A stretch of DNA of 64,000 nucleotides from Halieaceae bacterium UBA4452 (GCA_002389505.1 DGPA01000044.1:303984-367983); one strand, 5' to 3'; positions 26,667 through 36,713 are shown, counted from the stretch's first letter. Notes: generated from the letters alone by a model not told the origin. Numbers and translations are program-made.

Positions 26667-27971
26667 ATGGAAACGCTTGATCAAAATGACGACAAAGACC
26701 TTGAGCTTATGTTCGCCGAAGTTCGCCGCTACCCCTTGTTAACTGCCGAACAAGAGCGGGAAATTGATGGCCGTAAGTGGTCCGCTGTACGCCAGCTGCA
26801 TACTGTTTTTGCCGACGACGCCGAACTCTTGGTCTATTGCCGTGAATTTTTGACTCAGTGCCAAGACAATCCCCCGGAAATAGGGCGTTTCGCCAACCGC
26901 GAGCAGCACTTTGTGTTGCGCCGGGAATTAGCGGCCTATTTCAAAGAGGGCGAGTACAGCCAAGAAACTGTCAAAGCCGCTGCGGCGCTCGAAGCGTCGA
27001 CAACGAGCAAAATCCGGGTGAGCAAGGTGAGTGCATTGAACTTGCCCGCCTCACTTACCATTGGCATGGCTGTTGCCATGCTACGCAGGGCTGGTGGGCA
27101 ATTTTCGGATAGCGTTGCGGATGCCATCGCTAACTGGGAGCGTCAGTGGCAGCCGAGTTTTAGTGGGCTAGCGCTGGAGAGAGACACCTTGACCACCTTA
27201 CGCCAACACCTAACCGGCTACACGAAAGCCCGGGATGCACTGGTTATGCATAATCTTCGGTTGGTCTATTCCATTGCTGCCAAATATAAAGGCAGAGGGG
27301 TGTCTTATCTCGATTTAATTCAGGAGGGCACGCTGGGCCTCATTCGTGCTGCTGAGAAATTTCAATTTGAAAAAGGCTTTCGCTTCAGTACTTATTGTTT
27401 TAATTGGATAACCCAAGCGGTACGTCGTTATGTGGGCGACGCCGGCAGCCTAGTCCGTTTTCCCACGCACGTTCAAGAGCAAATGGGCAAGCTTTACCGG
27501 GAAAAAGCGATTGAGCAGGCGCGTACTGGCATGGAGCCCGACGAAGAAACGCTGGCCAGCAAAGCAGGCATGAGCCTTGACAAAACCCGGCACCTGTTGC
27601 AGTTAAGAAATCTGGGTACCTCTTTGGATGCACCACGTTTTGACGACGATGAGGGCGCACTGGTTGATACCATTGCTGGAGAGCCCTTTGGAGGCGCCGC
27701 AGATAGTGCAGAGCAAGCGTCCCTCAATCGCTTCCTTGGCGAGGCGGTTGACCGGTTGGAGGGTACCGAACAGCGGGTCATTATTTCTCGTTGGGGTCTG
27801 CATGATGGCCCCCCTCTATCTCGCGCTGAAATCGCGGATAGCATGGGGGTCAGTCGTGAATGGGTACGACAACTGGAACGTTCTGCACTGCGCAAATTGA
27901 AAAATCAGCGCTCGGTGCAAGAGGCGTATGAGGATTACAGCGACGACTATTCTGAGGCGGGCGGCTACTAA
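26667..27971 (+). CDS. Alternative sigma-70 family factor
   Basis: RNA polymerase sigma subunit of about 434 residues. Region 1.2 is near the N terminus ([20 protein letters not shown]); a long non-conserved segment follows. Region 2 is [20 protein letters not shown] with [17 protein letters not shown] and the [16 protein letters not shown] part. Region 4 has the helix-turn-helix [20 protein letters not shown]. Region 1.1 is missing, so it is group 2-like rather than the housekeeping factor. The ATG at 26667, with GGGGAAGAG upstream, is favoured over 26616. It is divergent from the MerR gene, as in light-responsive clusters. Confidence 0.88.
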   Translation: METLDQNDDKDLELMFAEVRRYPLLTAEQEREIDGRKWSAVRQLHTVFADDAELLVYCREFLTQCQDNPPEIGRFANREQHFVLRRELAAYFKEGEYSQETVKAAAALEASTTSKIRVSKVSALNLPASLTIGMAVAMLRRAGGQFSDSVADAIANWERQWQPSFSGLALERDTLTTLRQHLTGYTKARDALVMHNLRLVYSIAAKYKGRGVSYLDLIQEGTLGLIRAAEKFQFEKGFRFSTYCFNWITQAVRRYVGDAGSLVRFPTHVQEQMGKLYREKAIEQARTGMEPDEETLASKAGMSLDKTRHLLQLRNLGTSLDAPRFDDDEGALVDTIAGEPFGGAADSAEQASLNRFLGEAVDRLEGTEQRVIISRWGLHDGPPLSRAEIADSMGVSREWVRQLERSALRKLKNQRSVQEAYEDYSDDYSEAGGY

Positions 27972-27975
27972 CCTT

Positions 27976-28869
27976 TTACGCGCGTTGGCGACCGACAATG
28001 GCCGCCAACGCAGTAGTTAACTGGTCATAGTCAAACGCAAATCCTAAACTATCAAGGCGGGTGGGGTTGACATGTTGACCCGCTAATAGCAGCTCATCGG
28101 CTACCTCACCGAGCATGACTCGCACTATGCACGCAGGCACACTCGCTTTAAACATTACCGGTTTATGAACCGCAAGTGCGTCACAAAACGCCCGATGAGT
28201 GACAGCTTGCGGTGCCACCACGTTCAGCGGTCCTGCAAGAGCATTGTCTGCCACGGCCCGTAGAATCACCCGGACAACGTCGGCACGATGAACCCAGCTA
28301 AGCCACTGATCGCCTGACCCCAGCCAACTCCCGACACCCAATTGAAAGGACCGCATCATCTCTCTCAGGGCGCCCCCGCCTTCATCAAATACAACCCCCA
28401 AGCGTAACAGCACGACACGCGTTACATCGCTACTAGCGGCCTGGGCGGCTGCCTCCCATGAGTGACACAGCTGCGCAGAGAAACCGGCACCCACTGCTGA
28501 ATCCTCGTCAAATTGTGCGCTCAACGACGCGCCGTAATAACCAATGGCACTACCACTAATCAATAGCTTGGGGACTGGCGCTTGAGCTTTCATCCAGGAT
28601 ACTAAGCGCTGAGTGAAGTCGACACGGCTACGGACAATTTCTGCCTTATAACGACTATTCCACCGTTTAGCGGCGAGAGATGCCCCTGCCAAGTTTATGA
28701 CTACGTCAGGTGACTGATCTATCTCATCGAGCGTATTGACAAAGATCAGATCCGACTGATTGTCTTTGGCTTGCCGGGTAAGTACGGTAACGCTATGCCC
28801 TTGGTCAATCAGTGTTGGCGTTAGCGCGGAGCCAATAAATCCGGTACCTCCCGTCAGCAAAATACGCAT
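27976..28869 (-). CDS. TIGR01777-family epimerase-like protein (SDR)
   Basis: NAD(P)-binding protein of the extended short-chain dehydrogenase superfamily, about 297 residues, like YfcH/SULA-type proteins. N-terminal Rossmann motif MRILLTGGTGFIGSAL, then VINLAGASLAAKRW, and the ISGSAIGYYG with the C-terminal DUF1731 part (LGEVADELLLAGQHVNP). Substrate not established for the family. The ATG at 28869 is used. Convergent with the sigma factor (four bases apart) and divergent from the sirtuin gene. Confidence 0.88.
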   Translation of the reverse strand: MRILLTGGTGFIGSALTPTLIDQGHSVTVLTRQAKDNQSDLIFVNTLDEIDQSPDVVINLAGASLAAKRWNSRYKAEIVRSRVDFTQRLVSWMKAQAPVPKLLISGSAIGYYGASLSAQFDEDSAVGAGFSAQLCHSWEAAAQAASSDVTRVVLLRLGVVFDEGGGALREMMRSFQLGVGSWLGSGDQWLSWVHRADVVRVILRAVADNALAGPLNVVAPQAVTHRAFCDALAVHKPVMFKASVPACIVRVMLGEVADELLLAGQHVNPTRLDSLGFAFDYDQLTTALAAIVGRQRA

Positions 28870-28943
28870 TGTCATTATCCTAGCAGCAGTGAATAACAAC
28901 GGCACCAAGGCAACCGCTCTTTGCTTTTATACGTACACCACCC

Positions 28944-29804
28944 ATGGCTAGACTGGTTTCCCCTCTATTACCGCTTCTCAAACAGCATCAAAGCTGGGTG
29001 GTGCTGTCGGGTGCCGGCGTCAGTGCCCGATCAGGCATTCCCACTTACCGAGATTCAACCGGCAAATGGCTGCGCACGGAACCCATTCAACACCAAGCAT
29101 TTTTAAGCTCCGACAGTCAGCGTCGTCGTTACTGGGGACGATCTATGGTGGGTTGGCCCGGTGTTCGTGACGCACGACCCAATGCGGTACATCGAGCTTT
29201 GGCTGCCCTTGAACGTCTGGGCCTTGTTGACACTGTTATTACCCAGAACGTTGACCGCCTCCATCAACGTGCAGGCAGTCAACAGGTTATTGATTTGCAC
29301 GGACGTTTAGATCGGGTGTGCTGCCTTGACTGCGGGGTCGGGTACGACCGCGAAGATATTCAGCAACGGCTGCAAAGGCTGAATCCCCAACATCGCGACT
29401 TTACCCTCTGTGCCAGACCCGATGGCGATGCCGATCTGGACGACACTCAGGTGGCCAGCGTTAAACTGGTCGATTGTTCAGCGTGCGGCGGCTTATTGAT
29501 GCCCGATGTAGTCTTTTTTGGCGGCATCGTTCCCCGGGCACGCGTTGAAGCCTGCCAGAGAGCCGTCGCCAATGCCGACGCGCTGCTGGTACTAGGTAGC
29601 TCCCTGCAAGTGTATTCGGGTTACCGATGGTGTAAACAGGCAAAACAGCTAGGCAAACCTTTGTACATTGCCAACGAGGGTATCACTCGAGCCGATCACT
29701 TGGCTGATGTTAAAATTGACGAAGACGCGCTCAGTTTATTTTTAACGGCAGCCGAGGCCATTAATGCATTGATGACAGGAGACAGCCCATGTCCAGCACA
29801 ATAA
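28944..29804 (+). CDS. Sir2-family NAD-dependent protein deacylase
   Basis: Sirtuin, cytosolic, 286 residues; removes acyl groups from lysines using NAD+. Seen are GAGVSARSGIPTYR (NAD site), TQNVDRLHQRAG with the catalytic histidine in LHGRLD, and the zinc-binding cysteines (CCLDC and CSACGG). GSSLQVYSGY closes the NAD fold. The last 16 bases overlap the photolyase gene, whose ribosome binding site lies inside the sirtuin frame. Confidence 0.92.
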   Translation: MARLVSPLLPLLKQHQSWVVLSGAGVSARSGIPTYRDSTGKWLRTEPIQHQAFLSSDSQRRRYWGRSMVGWPGVRDARPNAVHRALAALERLGLVDTVITQNVDRLHQRAGSQQVIDLHGRLDRVCCLDCGVGYDREDIQQRLQRLNPQHRDFTLCARPDGDADLDDTQVASVKLVDCSACGGLLMPDVVFFGGIVPRARVEACQRAVANADALLVLGSSLQVYSGYRWCKQAKQLGKPLYIANEGITRADHLADVKIDEDALSLFLTAAEAINALMTGDSPCPAQ

Positions 29805-31231
29805 TTTATTGGTTTAGACACGATCTGCGCCTCAATGATCTTCCCGCGCTGCATGCCGCGTCAGCACTCGGTGACGTTATTCCAGTATTTATTTATGACT
29901 CGCAACTCGGCGGTGACTGGAAACTGGGCGGTGCTAGTCAGTGGTGGCTGCACAACAGTTTGAACAGGCTGAAAGCGAGTATTGAACATCAGGGCGGGCG
30001 GCTATTGTTGCGCAGCGGTGAGACCGTTGCCGAGCTGCAAAAACTACTGTTCGAGACCGGCGCCTCGCACATTGTTGCCAGTCGACAATATCAGCCCTGG
30101 TCAGAAGATCTTGAGCGCGCTGTTGCGACCATGGCTACAGACAATGCCAGTCAATTTAAACGCTATGCCGGCACTTTGCTTTTCGAGCCTGACGCGGTAA
30201 CCACGGGAGCAGGCACTCCGTTTAAAGTATTCACGCCGTTTTGGCGCGCCTGCCTTAAAGCCGCACAACCCGATATGCCAAAGCCAGTACCTTCACTTCA
30301 CTTTCCACATCAATGGCCACCCTCGGAAACCCTCGATGATTGGTCGCTCCTGCCAACAGACCCTAATTGGGCCGAGGGCTGGGACACTCTCTGGGATCCC
30401 GGAGAACTGGGTGCGCAAAAATCCCTCGCCGCGTTCCTCGACGAGCGTGTATACCATTACAGTGAAGGAAGAGATATCCCTAGCGGACCTCATACGTCTC
30501 GGCTATCGCCGTCTTTAAAGTTCGGTGAAATCTCTCCGCGACAAGTCTGGTGGGCCGCGCAGCAATGCAAACATGAGAATCCACAGTCTTCGGCCGCCAT
30601 CGATAAGTTTTTAAGTGAAATTGGTTGGCGAGAATTTTGCAATCAACTAGTGGCACAATTTCCGGCCATGCCTGATAGAGCCTTTAATCCCAAATTTGAC
30701 TATTTCCCATGGGGTAGCAACAGCGAGCATTTGCGGGCGTGGCAGCGCGGACAAACCGGCTATCCTATTGTCGATGCCGGTATGCGCGAACTATGGCATA
30801 CCGGGTTTATGCATAACCGTGTGCGCATGATTGTGGCATCGTTTCTCACCAAGCACCTACTCATTCACTGGCGACTAGGAGAGCAGTGGTTTTGGGATAC
30901 CCTCCTCGACGCCGATCTCGCCTCCAATGCCTGCAGCTGGCAATGGGTGGGCGGGTCAGGTGCCGATGCCTCCCCCTACTTCCGTATTTTTAATCCTATA
31001 GCGCAGGGTGAAAAATTTGATAAGCAGGGGCGCTACACTCGCCAATGGGTTCCCGAGTTAGCGAATTTGCCCGACAACTATTTGCACAAGCCTTGGGAAG
31101 CCCCTGCATTGACGCTGGCTGCATCGGGGGTCGAGCTTGGGAAAACCTATCCCCATCCCATCGTTGATCACAAGGAAGCTCGAGAGGCAGCGCTCGGCGC
31201 TTATGGCACGCTCAAAGCGCTGACCGGTTAG
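29789..31231 (+). CDS. phrB: Deoxyribodipyrimidine photolyase
   Basis: Light-driven repair enzyme for UV-induced cyclobutane pyrimidine dimers, cytosolic, 480 residues. The N-terminal photolyase domain starts STIIYWFRHDLRLNDLPAL. The C-terminal FAD domain contains SPSLKFGEISPRQVWW, GWREFCNQL, GYPIVDAGMRELWHTGFMHN and the FNP segment NACSWQWVGGSGADASPYFR. An internal ribosome binding site (AGGAG) precedes its ATG within the sirtuin gene. Class I CPD photolyase is the best call; a cryptochrome cannot be fully excluded. Confidence 0.93.
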   Translation: MSSTIIYWFRHDLRLNDLPALHAASALGDVIPVFIYDSQLGGDWKLGGASQWWLHNSLNRLKASIEHQGGRLLLRSGETVAELQKLLFETGASHIVASRQYQPWSEDLERAVATMATDNASQFKRYAGTLLFEPDAVTTGAGTPFKVFTPFWRACLKAAQPDMPKPVPSLHFPHQWPPSETLDDWSLLPTDPNWAEGWDTLWDPGELGAQKSLAAFLDERVYHYSEGRDIPSGPHTSRLSPSLKFGEISPRQVWWAAQQCKHENPQSSAAIDKFLSEIGWREFCNQLVAQFPAMPDRAFNPKFDYFPWGSNSEHLRAWQRGQTGYPIVDAGMRELWHTGFMHNRVRMIVASFLTKHLLIHWRLGEQWFWDTLLDADLASNACSWQWVGGSGADASPYFRIFNPIAQGEKFDKQGRYTRQWVPELANLPDNYLHKPWEAPALTLAASGVELGKTYPHPIVDHKEAREAALGAYGTLKALTG

Positions 31232-31269
31232 TAGCAAAGATCAATAGCTAAACCAGCGCCTATTATCCG

Positions 31270-32058
31270 TTACGGATCATCAATAATCGCTACCGCCCGG
31301 GTCCATCCCGCAGACCCGCCTCTAATTTTGTGAGGGAAACAGCTAAGGGTAAACCCCTTGTCGGGAAGTGCCTCAAGGTTATGTAGCTTTTCCAAGTGGC
31401 AATAGCCAATGTCTCGACCTGCTTTATGCCCTTCCCAGATGACACTCGCATCACCACTCTCAGCGAACCGTTTGGCGGTATAGCTAAAAGGGGCATCCCA
31501 ACTCCATGCATCGGTTCCCGTCACTCGAACACCCTGCTGTAATAAAAAGACCGTTGCCTCATAGCCCATACCGCAGCCACGATCCACATAATTGTTGTCA
31601 CCATAAGCTGAACCTGCCGCCGTATTCACAACGACGATTTCCAAAGGAGAGAGCACATGATCAATCCGCTTGAGCTCCATTTCAACGTCATTAGCAGTAA
31701 CAACATAGCCGTCAGGACGGTCCCGGAAATCTAACTTCACCCCTGGCTGAAAGCACCACTCAAGGGGCACTTCATCGATGGTTATGGCGCGCTCTTTCCC
31801 GTCCAACTTTTCATTCATTGTGCTGTGGAAATGGTACGGTGCGTCGAGGTGGGTGCCGTTGTGGGTGCATAACTGTACAAATTCAATGGCCCAACCCTCT
31901 CCATCAGGCAGATCCTCCGAGTCTAATCCCTCGAAGAATAATTTGACCTGCTCTGCCCCCTGATCATGTCGTATGTAGTCAATATTAGGCTGCAAGCCGG
32001 GCGGATCACTCAGAACGTCATTTTCTAAAAAAATAGAAAGATCAATAAATTGACGCAT
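31270..32058 (-). CDS. Cyclase-family hydrolase (kynurenine-formamidase-like)
   Basis: Metal-dependent hydrolase of the PF04199 cyclase family, about 262 residues. The diagnostic motif CTHNGTHLDAPYHFH is present near residue 83. The best known members hydrolyse N-formylkynurenine, but many others are amidohydrolases of unknown substrate, and no tryptophan-pathway gene is nearby. The ATG at 32058 is preferred over the longer frame to 32124. Divergent from the patatin gene. Confidence 0.82.
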   Translation of the reverse strand: MRQFIDLSIFLENDVLSDPPGLQPNIDYIRHDQGAEQVKLFFEGLDSEDLPDGEGWAIEFVQLCTHNGTHLDAPYHFHSTMNEKLDGKERAITIDEVPLEWCFQPGVKLDFRDRPDGYVVTANDVEMELKRIDHVLSPLEIVVVNTAAGSAYGDNNYVDRGCGMGYEATVFLLQQGVRVTGTDAWSWDAPFSYTAKRFAESGDASVIWEGHKAGRDIGYCHLEKLHNLEALPDKGFTLSCFPHKIRGGSAGWTRAVAIIDDP

Positions 32059-32125
32059 TGGTCCACTCCCGAAACTGTTATTGTTAGCGCAGCGTAAACT
32101 TTTTGATGAGAGATGGAAACGCACA

Positions 32126-33388
32126 ATGACTATAAAAACCGGGCTCGTATTGTCTGGCGGCGGTGCGCGTGCCGCGTATCAGGTGGGGGTTATCCAGGCC
32201 ATTGCCGACATCTTACCGAGGGGAACCCGACAACCCTTCCCAATTATTACTGGCACTTCAGCAGGCGCATTGAACGCCCTAGCCCTCGCGGGTAGACCGG
32301 GGACACTACGCCACAGGGCCGGTGTCCTTGCCAACCTTTGGTCATCCTTGGAAAGCGAATCTATCTACCGTACCAACGGATTAGCTGTAGCAAAAAATGC
32401 CGTCGATATTTTGTGGTCGATTATGCGCCCTGAGCACGCGCGACAACGCTCGCTGGCGCTGTTAAACAACCAGCCGCTCCGGGAATTACTCACCGAGGTG
32501 GTGCACTTTACCCATATCGAACGCGCCATTGACCATGGCGAACTCGAGGCCATAGGCTTAAGCGCCATGAACTACGCCAATGGTCACTCGACGACGTTCT
32601 ATCAAGGTCAAGAGCACATTACACCCTGGTCGAGAGCGCGACGTATGGGGGTCGCTTGTACACTGGGCGTCGAACATCTGCTAGCCTCTTCAGCACTGCC
32701 CACATTATTTCCCGCTACCCGTATTGGCCGTCACTACTTTGGTGATGGCGCACTACGCCAATCGAGGCCACTCAGTGCGGCCATCCATCTCGGTGCCGAT
32801 CGACTGTTCATCATAGGCGTTAGCGAAAAGCACCTCGCGCAATCCTCAACGACGACTGACGTCGTGCCACCGACCATTGCTCAGGTGTTAGGCCAGATGC
32901 TCAATGCGGTCTTTTTAGATTCCGTCGACGCAGATTTGGAGTCCCTGCACCGAATTAATACCTTACTGGCAATGCAGCAAGAGCAGAGTGAAGCGTCTGA
33001 CCTGTCTGCCATGCGCCTCATCGATACACTCACCATTTCGCCTTCCCAATCACTGGCTGAAATAGCTCGTGAATACCAACATGAATTGCCGTCGTCAACG
33101 AGCCGATTCCTGCGACTGACCGGCTCAATACGCCAAGAGGGACCTGGCGGAGCATTGAGTTATATTTTATTCGAGCCCGGTTATTGCCAACGATTGCTCG
33201 AATTGGGCTACCATGACGCTATGGACCATCGCCATCAAGTGATTGACTTTTTTGATTTGTCTGCAGGGCAAACCGGTCGGCATAGTCGACCACACCATCT
33301 ACGCCATGGCCCTACTATTCATAAGCCACTAAACGCCCTGCAGAAACAGTGGCATCGACTAACGGGCAAATCCACGCGAAGAATTTAA
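32126..33388 (+). CDS. Patatin-like phospholipase
   Basis: Probable lipid acyl hydrolase with a Ser-Asp dyad, about 420 residues. The glycine-rich oxyanion loop LVLSGGGARAAYQVGV, the nucleophile motif ITGTSAGALNALAL and the DGALR aspartate (GDGALRQSRPL) are present. The long C-terminal part (residues 260-420) is not recognised. It begins a plus-strand run with the amidohydrolases that follow 33 bases later. Confidence 0.88.
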   Translation: MTIKTGLVLSGGGARAAYQVGVIQAIADILPRGTRQPFPIITGTSAGALNALALAGRPGTLRHRAGVLANLWSSLESESIYRTNGLAVAKNAVDILWSIMRPEHARQRSLALLNNQPLRELLTEVVHFTHIERAIDHGELEAIGLSAMNYANGHSTTFYQGQEHITPWSRARRMGVACTLGVEHLLASSALPTLFPATRIGRHYFGDGALRQSRPLSAAIHLGADRLFIIGVSEKHLAQSSTTTDVVPPTIAQVLGQMLNAVFLDSVDADLESLHRINTLLAMQQEQSEASDLSAMRLIDTLTISPSQSLAEIAREYQHELPSSTSRFLRLTGSIRQEGPGGALSYILFEPGYCQRLLELGYHDAMDHRHQVIDFFDLSAGQTGRHSRPHHLRHGPTIHKPLNALQKQWHRLTGKSTRRI

Positions 33389-33421
33389 ATGGATCTATCC
33401 AGTAACAAGAAGGAGCTCTCT

Positions 33422-34768
33422 ATGGGCCAGTTAAGCCAGTTGGCCGTAGCGCTGCTGTTCTCAGTAACCGTCACCGCCGCACCCTTTCCGTCCACCTACA
33501 AACCACTCCCACGTTCGCCTCTTCTCATTACCAATGCCACGATTCTAACCGGTGATGGACAGCGCATTAATGAAGGCGATCTGCTCATAGCCGATGGCGT
33601 CATTCAGTGGATCGGCGAGGGGGATATCCCCAACAATACTCAGGTCATTAGCGCCGATGGTCGATGGGTCACGCCCGGCATTATCGATGTGCATTCCCAT
33701 CTGGGGGTTTATCCTAATCCCAGCGTCGCCGCTCACTCTGATGGCAATGAGGCTACCGCACCCATTACCGCCGATGTGTGGGCCGAGCACAGCGTCTGGC
33801 CGCAGGATCCGGGTTTCCCTCGGGCACTCGCTGGCGGAGTCACTACCCTACAAATACTGCCCGGCTCAGCTAATTTGTTTGGTGGCCGCAGTGTCACCTT
33901 AAAAAATGTCCCGGCAACTACCTACCAAGCCATGAAATTTCCGGGCGCGCCTCACGGATTAAAAATGGCCTGTGGCGAAAATCCAAAGCGCGTTTACGGC
34001 AGTCGAAACAAGGCGCCGTCTACCCGAATGGGTAACCTCGCGGCCTATCGAGCGGCTTGGATAAAAGCCCAAAAATATATCGATGACTGGGACGCCTACA
34101 ACAGGAGTGAAGAGGACGACAAGAAAGCACCTGCCCGTGATCTTGAACTCGACACGCTCGCGGGGGTTTTGAAGGGTGATATTTTGGTGCATATGCACTG
34201 CTATCGCGCGGATGAAATGGTGACTATTTTGGATATGGCTGAAGAATTTTCTTATAAAGTCGGTACGTTCCACCACGGTGTCGAAGCCTATAAAATAGCG
34301 GATGAACTGGCCGCTAAGGGTGTCTGTGGCGCGCTGTGGGCTGATTGGTGGGGCTTTAAAATGGAGGCCTATGATGGCATTCAAGAAAACATTGCCCTGG
34401 TAGATCGTCCGGAAGGAAGTTGCTCCATTGTTCATTCTGATTCCGATGAGGGTATACAACGACTCAATCAAGAAGCCGCCAAGGCAATGGCTCGTGGCAA
34501 TGCGATGGGTATGGGTATAACACCTGAACGCGCCATTCGCTGGATTACTGCCAATGCCGCCCGATCACTCGGGGTTCTTGAGCAGACCGGCAGCTTAGCC
34601 CAGGGTAAAATGGCGGACGTCGTTATCTGGAATCAAAACCCTTTCAGCATCTATGCGAAAGCCGATCAAGTTTTTATTGACGGCGCACTAACGTACGACC
34701 GCCACAATACTGAGCGACAACCGGTGACCGATTTTGAGCTGGGTCAATTGCTGGAGATTAGACAATGA
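33422..34768 (+). CDS. Exported amidohydrolase with intact metal site
   Basis: Amidohydrolase-superfamily protein of about 448 residues with signal peptide (to about residue 20, VTVTAAPF). The HxH motif is in GIIDVHSHLGVYPNP; further ligands are visible in HMHCYRADEM, TFHHGVEAYK and HSDSDEG. AAAGNA-like C-terminal features (ARSLGVLEQTGSLAQGKMADVVIWNQNPF) close the family domain. AAGGAG before the ATG at 33422 supports this start over 33389. Substrate unknown; relatives include imidazolonepropionase-like enzymes and prolidases. Overlaps the next gene by ATGA. Confidence 0.88.
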   Translation: MGQLSQLAVALLFSVTVTAAPFPSTYKPLPRSPLLITNATILTGDGQRINEGDLLIADGVIQWIGEGDIPNNTQVISADGRWVTPGIIDVHSHLGVYPNPSVAAHSDGNEATAPITADVWAEHSVWPQDPGFPRALAGGVTTLQILPGSANLFGGRSVTLKNVPATTYQAMKFPGAPHGLKMACGENPKRVYGSRNKAPSTRMGNLAAYRAAWIKAQKYIDDWDAYNRSEEDDKKAPARDLELDTLAGVLKGDILVHMHCYRADEMVTILDMAEEFSYKVGTFHHGVEAYKIADELAAKGVCGALWADWWGFKMEAYDGIQENIALVDRPEGSCSIVHSDSDEGIQRLNQEAAKAMARGNAMGMGITPERAIRWITANAARSLGVLEQTGSLAQGKMADVVIWNQNPFSIYAKADQVFIDGALTYDRHNTERQPVTDFELGQLLEIRQ

Positions 34769-36000
34769 AACGTTTAGGCATAGCTATTATCCTATCAATT
34801 TTTTCGCTAACCGCGGCCGGGCAAAATCTGCTCATCACCAATGCGACAGTCCACACGGGTTTTGACGAAGCAGTCATAAAAAGCGCCGACATACTGATTC
34901 GCAATGGCACCATCGTGACCATTGATGACAGCATCACGGTCAATGGGCAAACGCCCATCCTCGACGCCGCTGGACGCCATGTGACGGGTGCCTTATTTGC
35001 CGGCGCCACGGTGTCGGGCATCAGTGAAGTGGAGGCTGTTCGAGAGGCCGTCGACAGTGAATACAACGCGCTATTTACCGACATTATGCACCCAGAGTTT
35101 GATGTGCGAACGGCTTTTAACCCCCACTCCAGCGTTATTCCTATCACCCGGATCGAGGGTTTTTCCTACAGCTTGCTGAGTGCTACTCGAGGCGACCGCA
35201 GCATCACAGGTCAAGGGGGCCTGGTTCGTTTTGATGGTGGCTATGACAGTTTCGAAGGGAAAACCGTCGTGTTCGTTGAGGTGAGTGGTCATGCTGCCAG
35301 AACAGTAGGCGGTTCCCGCGCGGTGCATTGGATGCTGTTACAGCAGGCTTTTTCTGAGCGTCAGCGCAATGCGGAGCTTGATTTGCTCACGCCTATTGGT
35401 CAAAAGACCCTGCAGGATGTTAGTCGAAATGGCATCTTCGTTTTTAGCGCAAATCGCGCGTCCGATATCATGCAGGTCTTGGCCTTCGCTGCGCAGCACG
35501 CTATTGATGTGGTAATCCACGGGGGACGTGAGGCGTGGTTGGTGGCTGATGCGCTCGCGCAGACGGATACCCCCGTTATGCTCAATGCGCTTGATAATTT
35601 GCCCAGCGACTTTGACTCCCTCGGTGCGCGCCTCGATAATGCCGCACTGCTCCATCAAGCGGGGGTGAGCATTATGTTTAGCAGTGGCGAAACACACAAT
35701 GCACGTAAAGTTCGGCAGCTAGCAGGCAGCGCGGTGGCCAATGGTTTACCCCTTGAAGCGGCTATTGCCGCATTGACCACCACCCCCGCTCAGGTTTTTT
35801 CTGGTCGCCCCAGAGGCATCAAAAAAGGCAGCCTGGGTGACTTAGTGATTTGGAGTGGCGATCCGGTTGAGGTCACCACTCTCGCCGAGCAAGTCGTCAT
35901 GGGTGGGCGTTTAGACCCTATGGTCAGCCGGCAAACGAAATTGAGAGATCGCTACGGTACGACCACCCCAACACTCCCGCGCGCCTATGTGAAACCATGA
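34765..36000 (+). CDS. Amidohydrolase paralogue with degenerate metal site
   Basis: Paralogue of the preceding gene, 411 residues with a signal peptide (LSIFSLTAAGQN). The superfamily fold is recognisable from NLLITNATVHTGFDE and the C-terminal RPRGIKKGSLGDLVIWSGDP. The HxH metal motif is missing: where the partner has a metal-binding histidine pair this protein has TGALFAGATVSG. The last aspartate also seems replaced (SSGETHN). It is probably non-catalytic and may pair with its neighbour; its ATG overlaps that gene's stop. Confidence 0.78.
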   Translation: MKRLGIAIILSIFSLTAAGQNLLITNATVHTGFDEAVIKSADILIRNGTIVTIDDSITVNGQTPILDAAGRHVTGALFAGATVSGISEVEAVREAVDSEYNALFTDIMHPEFDVRTAFNPHSSVIPITRIEGFSYSLLSATRGDRSITGQGGLVRFDGGYDSFEGKTVVFVEVSGHAARTVGGSRAVHWMLLQQAFSERQRNAELDLLTPIGQKTLQDVSRNGIFVFSANRASDIMQVLAFAAQHAIDVVIHGGREAWLVADALAQTDTPVMLNALDNLPSDFDSLGARLDNAALLHQAGVSIMFSSGETHNARKVRQLAGSAVANGLPLEAAIAALTTTPAQVFSGRPRGIKKGSLGDLVIWSGDPVEVTTLAEQVVMGGRLDPMVSRQTKLRDRYGTTTPTLPRAYVKP

Positions 36001-36175
36001 GAGCGTCGGCATTTGCCTCAAAAAAACGTTCAAGAGAATTTGACCGGCAACGCTCGGCGTTGCAGCGACTAGAGGCTTTATGACACAAGCGTTATGATCA
36101 CGATTTATTGATGCGTCTGTCGGGTTGACAGTCAACGACTTGCCAGGCGCCGCTCATCCTGCGAGGAACCGATTC

Positions 36176-36613
36176 ATGGAAACCTTTGTCGATCCCAGCC
36201 CAGAACATTTTGCGCACTTTAAATCACTCGATCGAAACAGTCCTATCCTTATGCTGAATATGCTGCGCTTTAGGGAACAAGCTGAGTACCCTGAAGATCA
36301 CCCTGGTCAAAAAGAGATCTTGACCGGCGCGGATGCCTATCGTGAGTATGGTCGGAGCAGCGCGCCTATTTTTCAGCGCGTGGGGGGCGCCATTGTTTGG
36401 CGGGGCCAATTTGAGACCACTGTTATTGGACCCAAGGACGAACAATGGGACTCGGTGTTTATAGCGCGCTACCCCAACGCCCACGCCTTTTTAGCTATGG
36501 TGACCGACGCCGACTACCAAAATGCGGTGATCAACAGGCAGGCCGGGGTGCTTACCTCGCGACTCGTGCGTTTTGCAGAGATGCCCATAGTCGGCGCCGC
36601 ATTTAGCGATTAA
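36176..36613 (+). CDS. DUF1330-family protein
   Basis: Cytosolic protein of 145 residues with the DUF1330 dimeric alpha/beta-barrel pattern, seen in PILMLNMLRFREQAEYP, the glycine-rich APIFQRVGGAIVWRG and the SVFIARYPNAHAFLAMV segment. Function unknown. The ATG at 36176 follows GCGAGGAA and is better than 36125. It stands alone between the amidohydrolases and the diguanylate cyclase. Confidence 0.8.
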   Translation: METFVDPSPEHFAHFKSLDRNSPILMLNMLRFREQAEYPEDHPGQKEILTGADAYREYGRSSAPIFQRVGGAIVWRGQFETTVIGPKDEQWDSVFIARYPNAHAFLAMVTDADYQNAVINRQAGVLTSRLVRFAEMPIVGAAFSD

Positions 36614-36713
36614 CCGTGCCGTCAAAGATTTTATCTCGCGGCTCCCATGCAGGTCATCTCCACGCACCGTTGCTAAAAATACAACAACACGACGAGGCAG
36701 GCACGGACTGAAA

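Noticed and set aside
33389..33421. Earlier ATG of the first amidohydrolase
   Set aside because: Placing the start at 33422 brings the signal peptide to the N terminus and has AAGGAG upstream.
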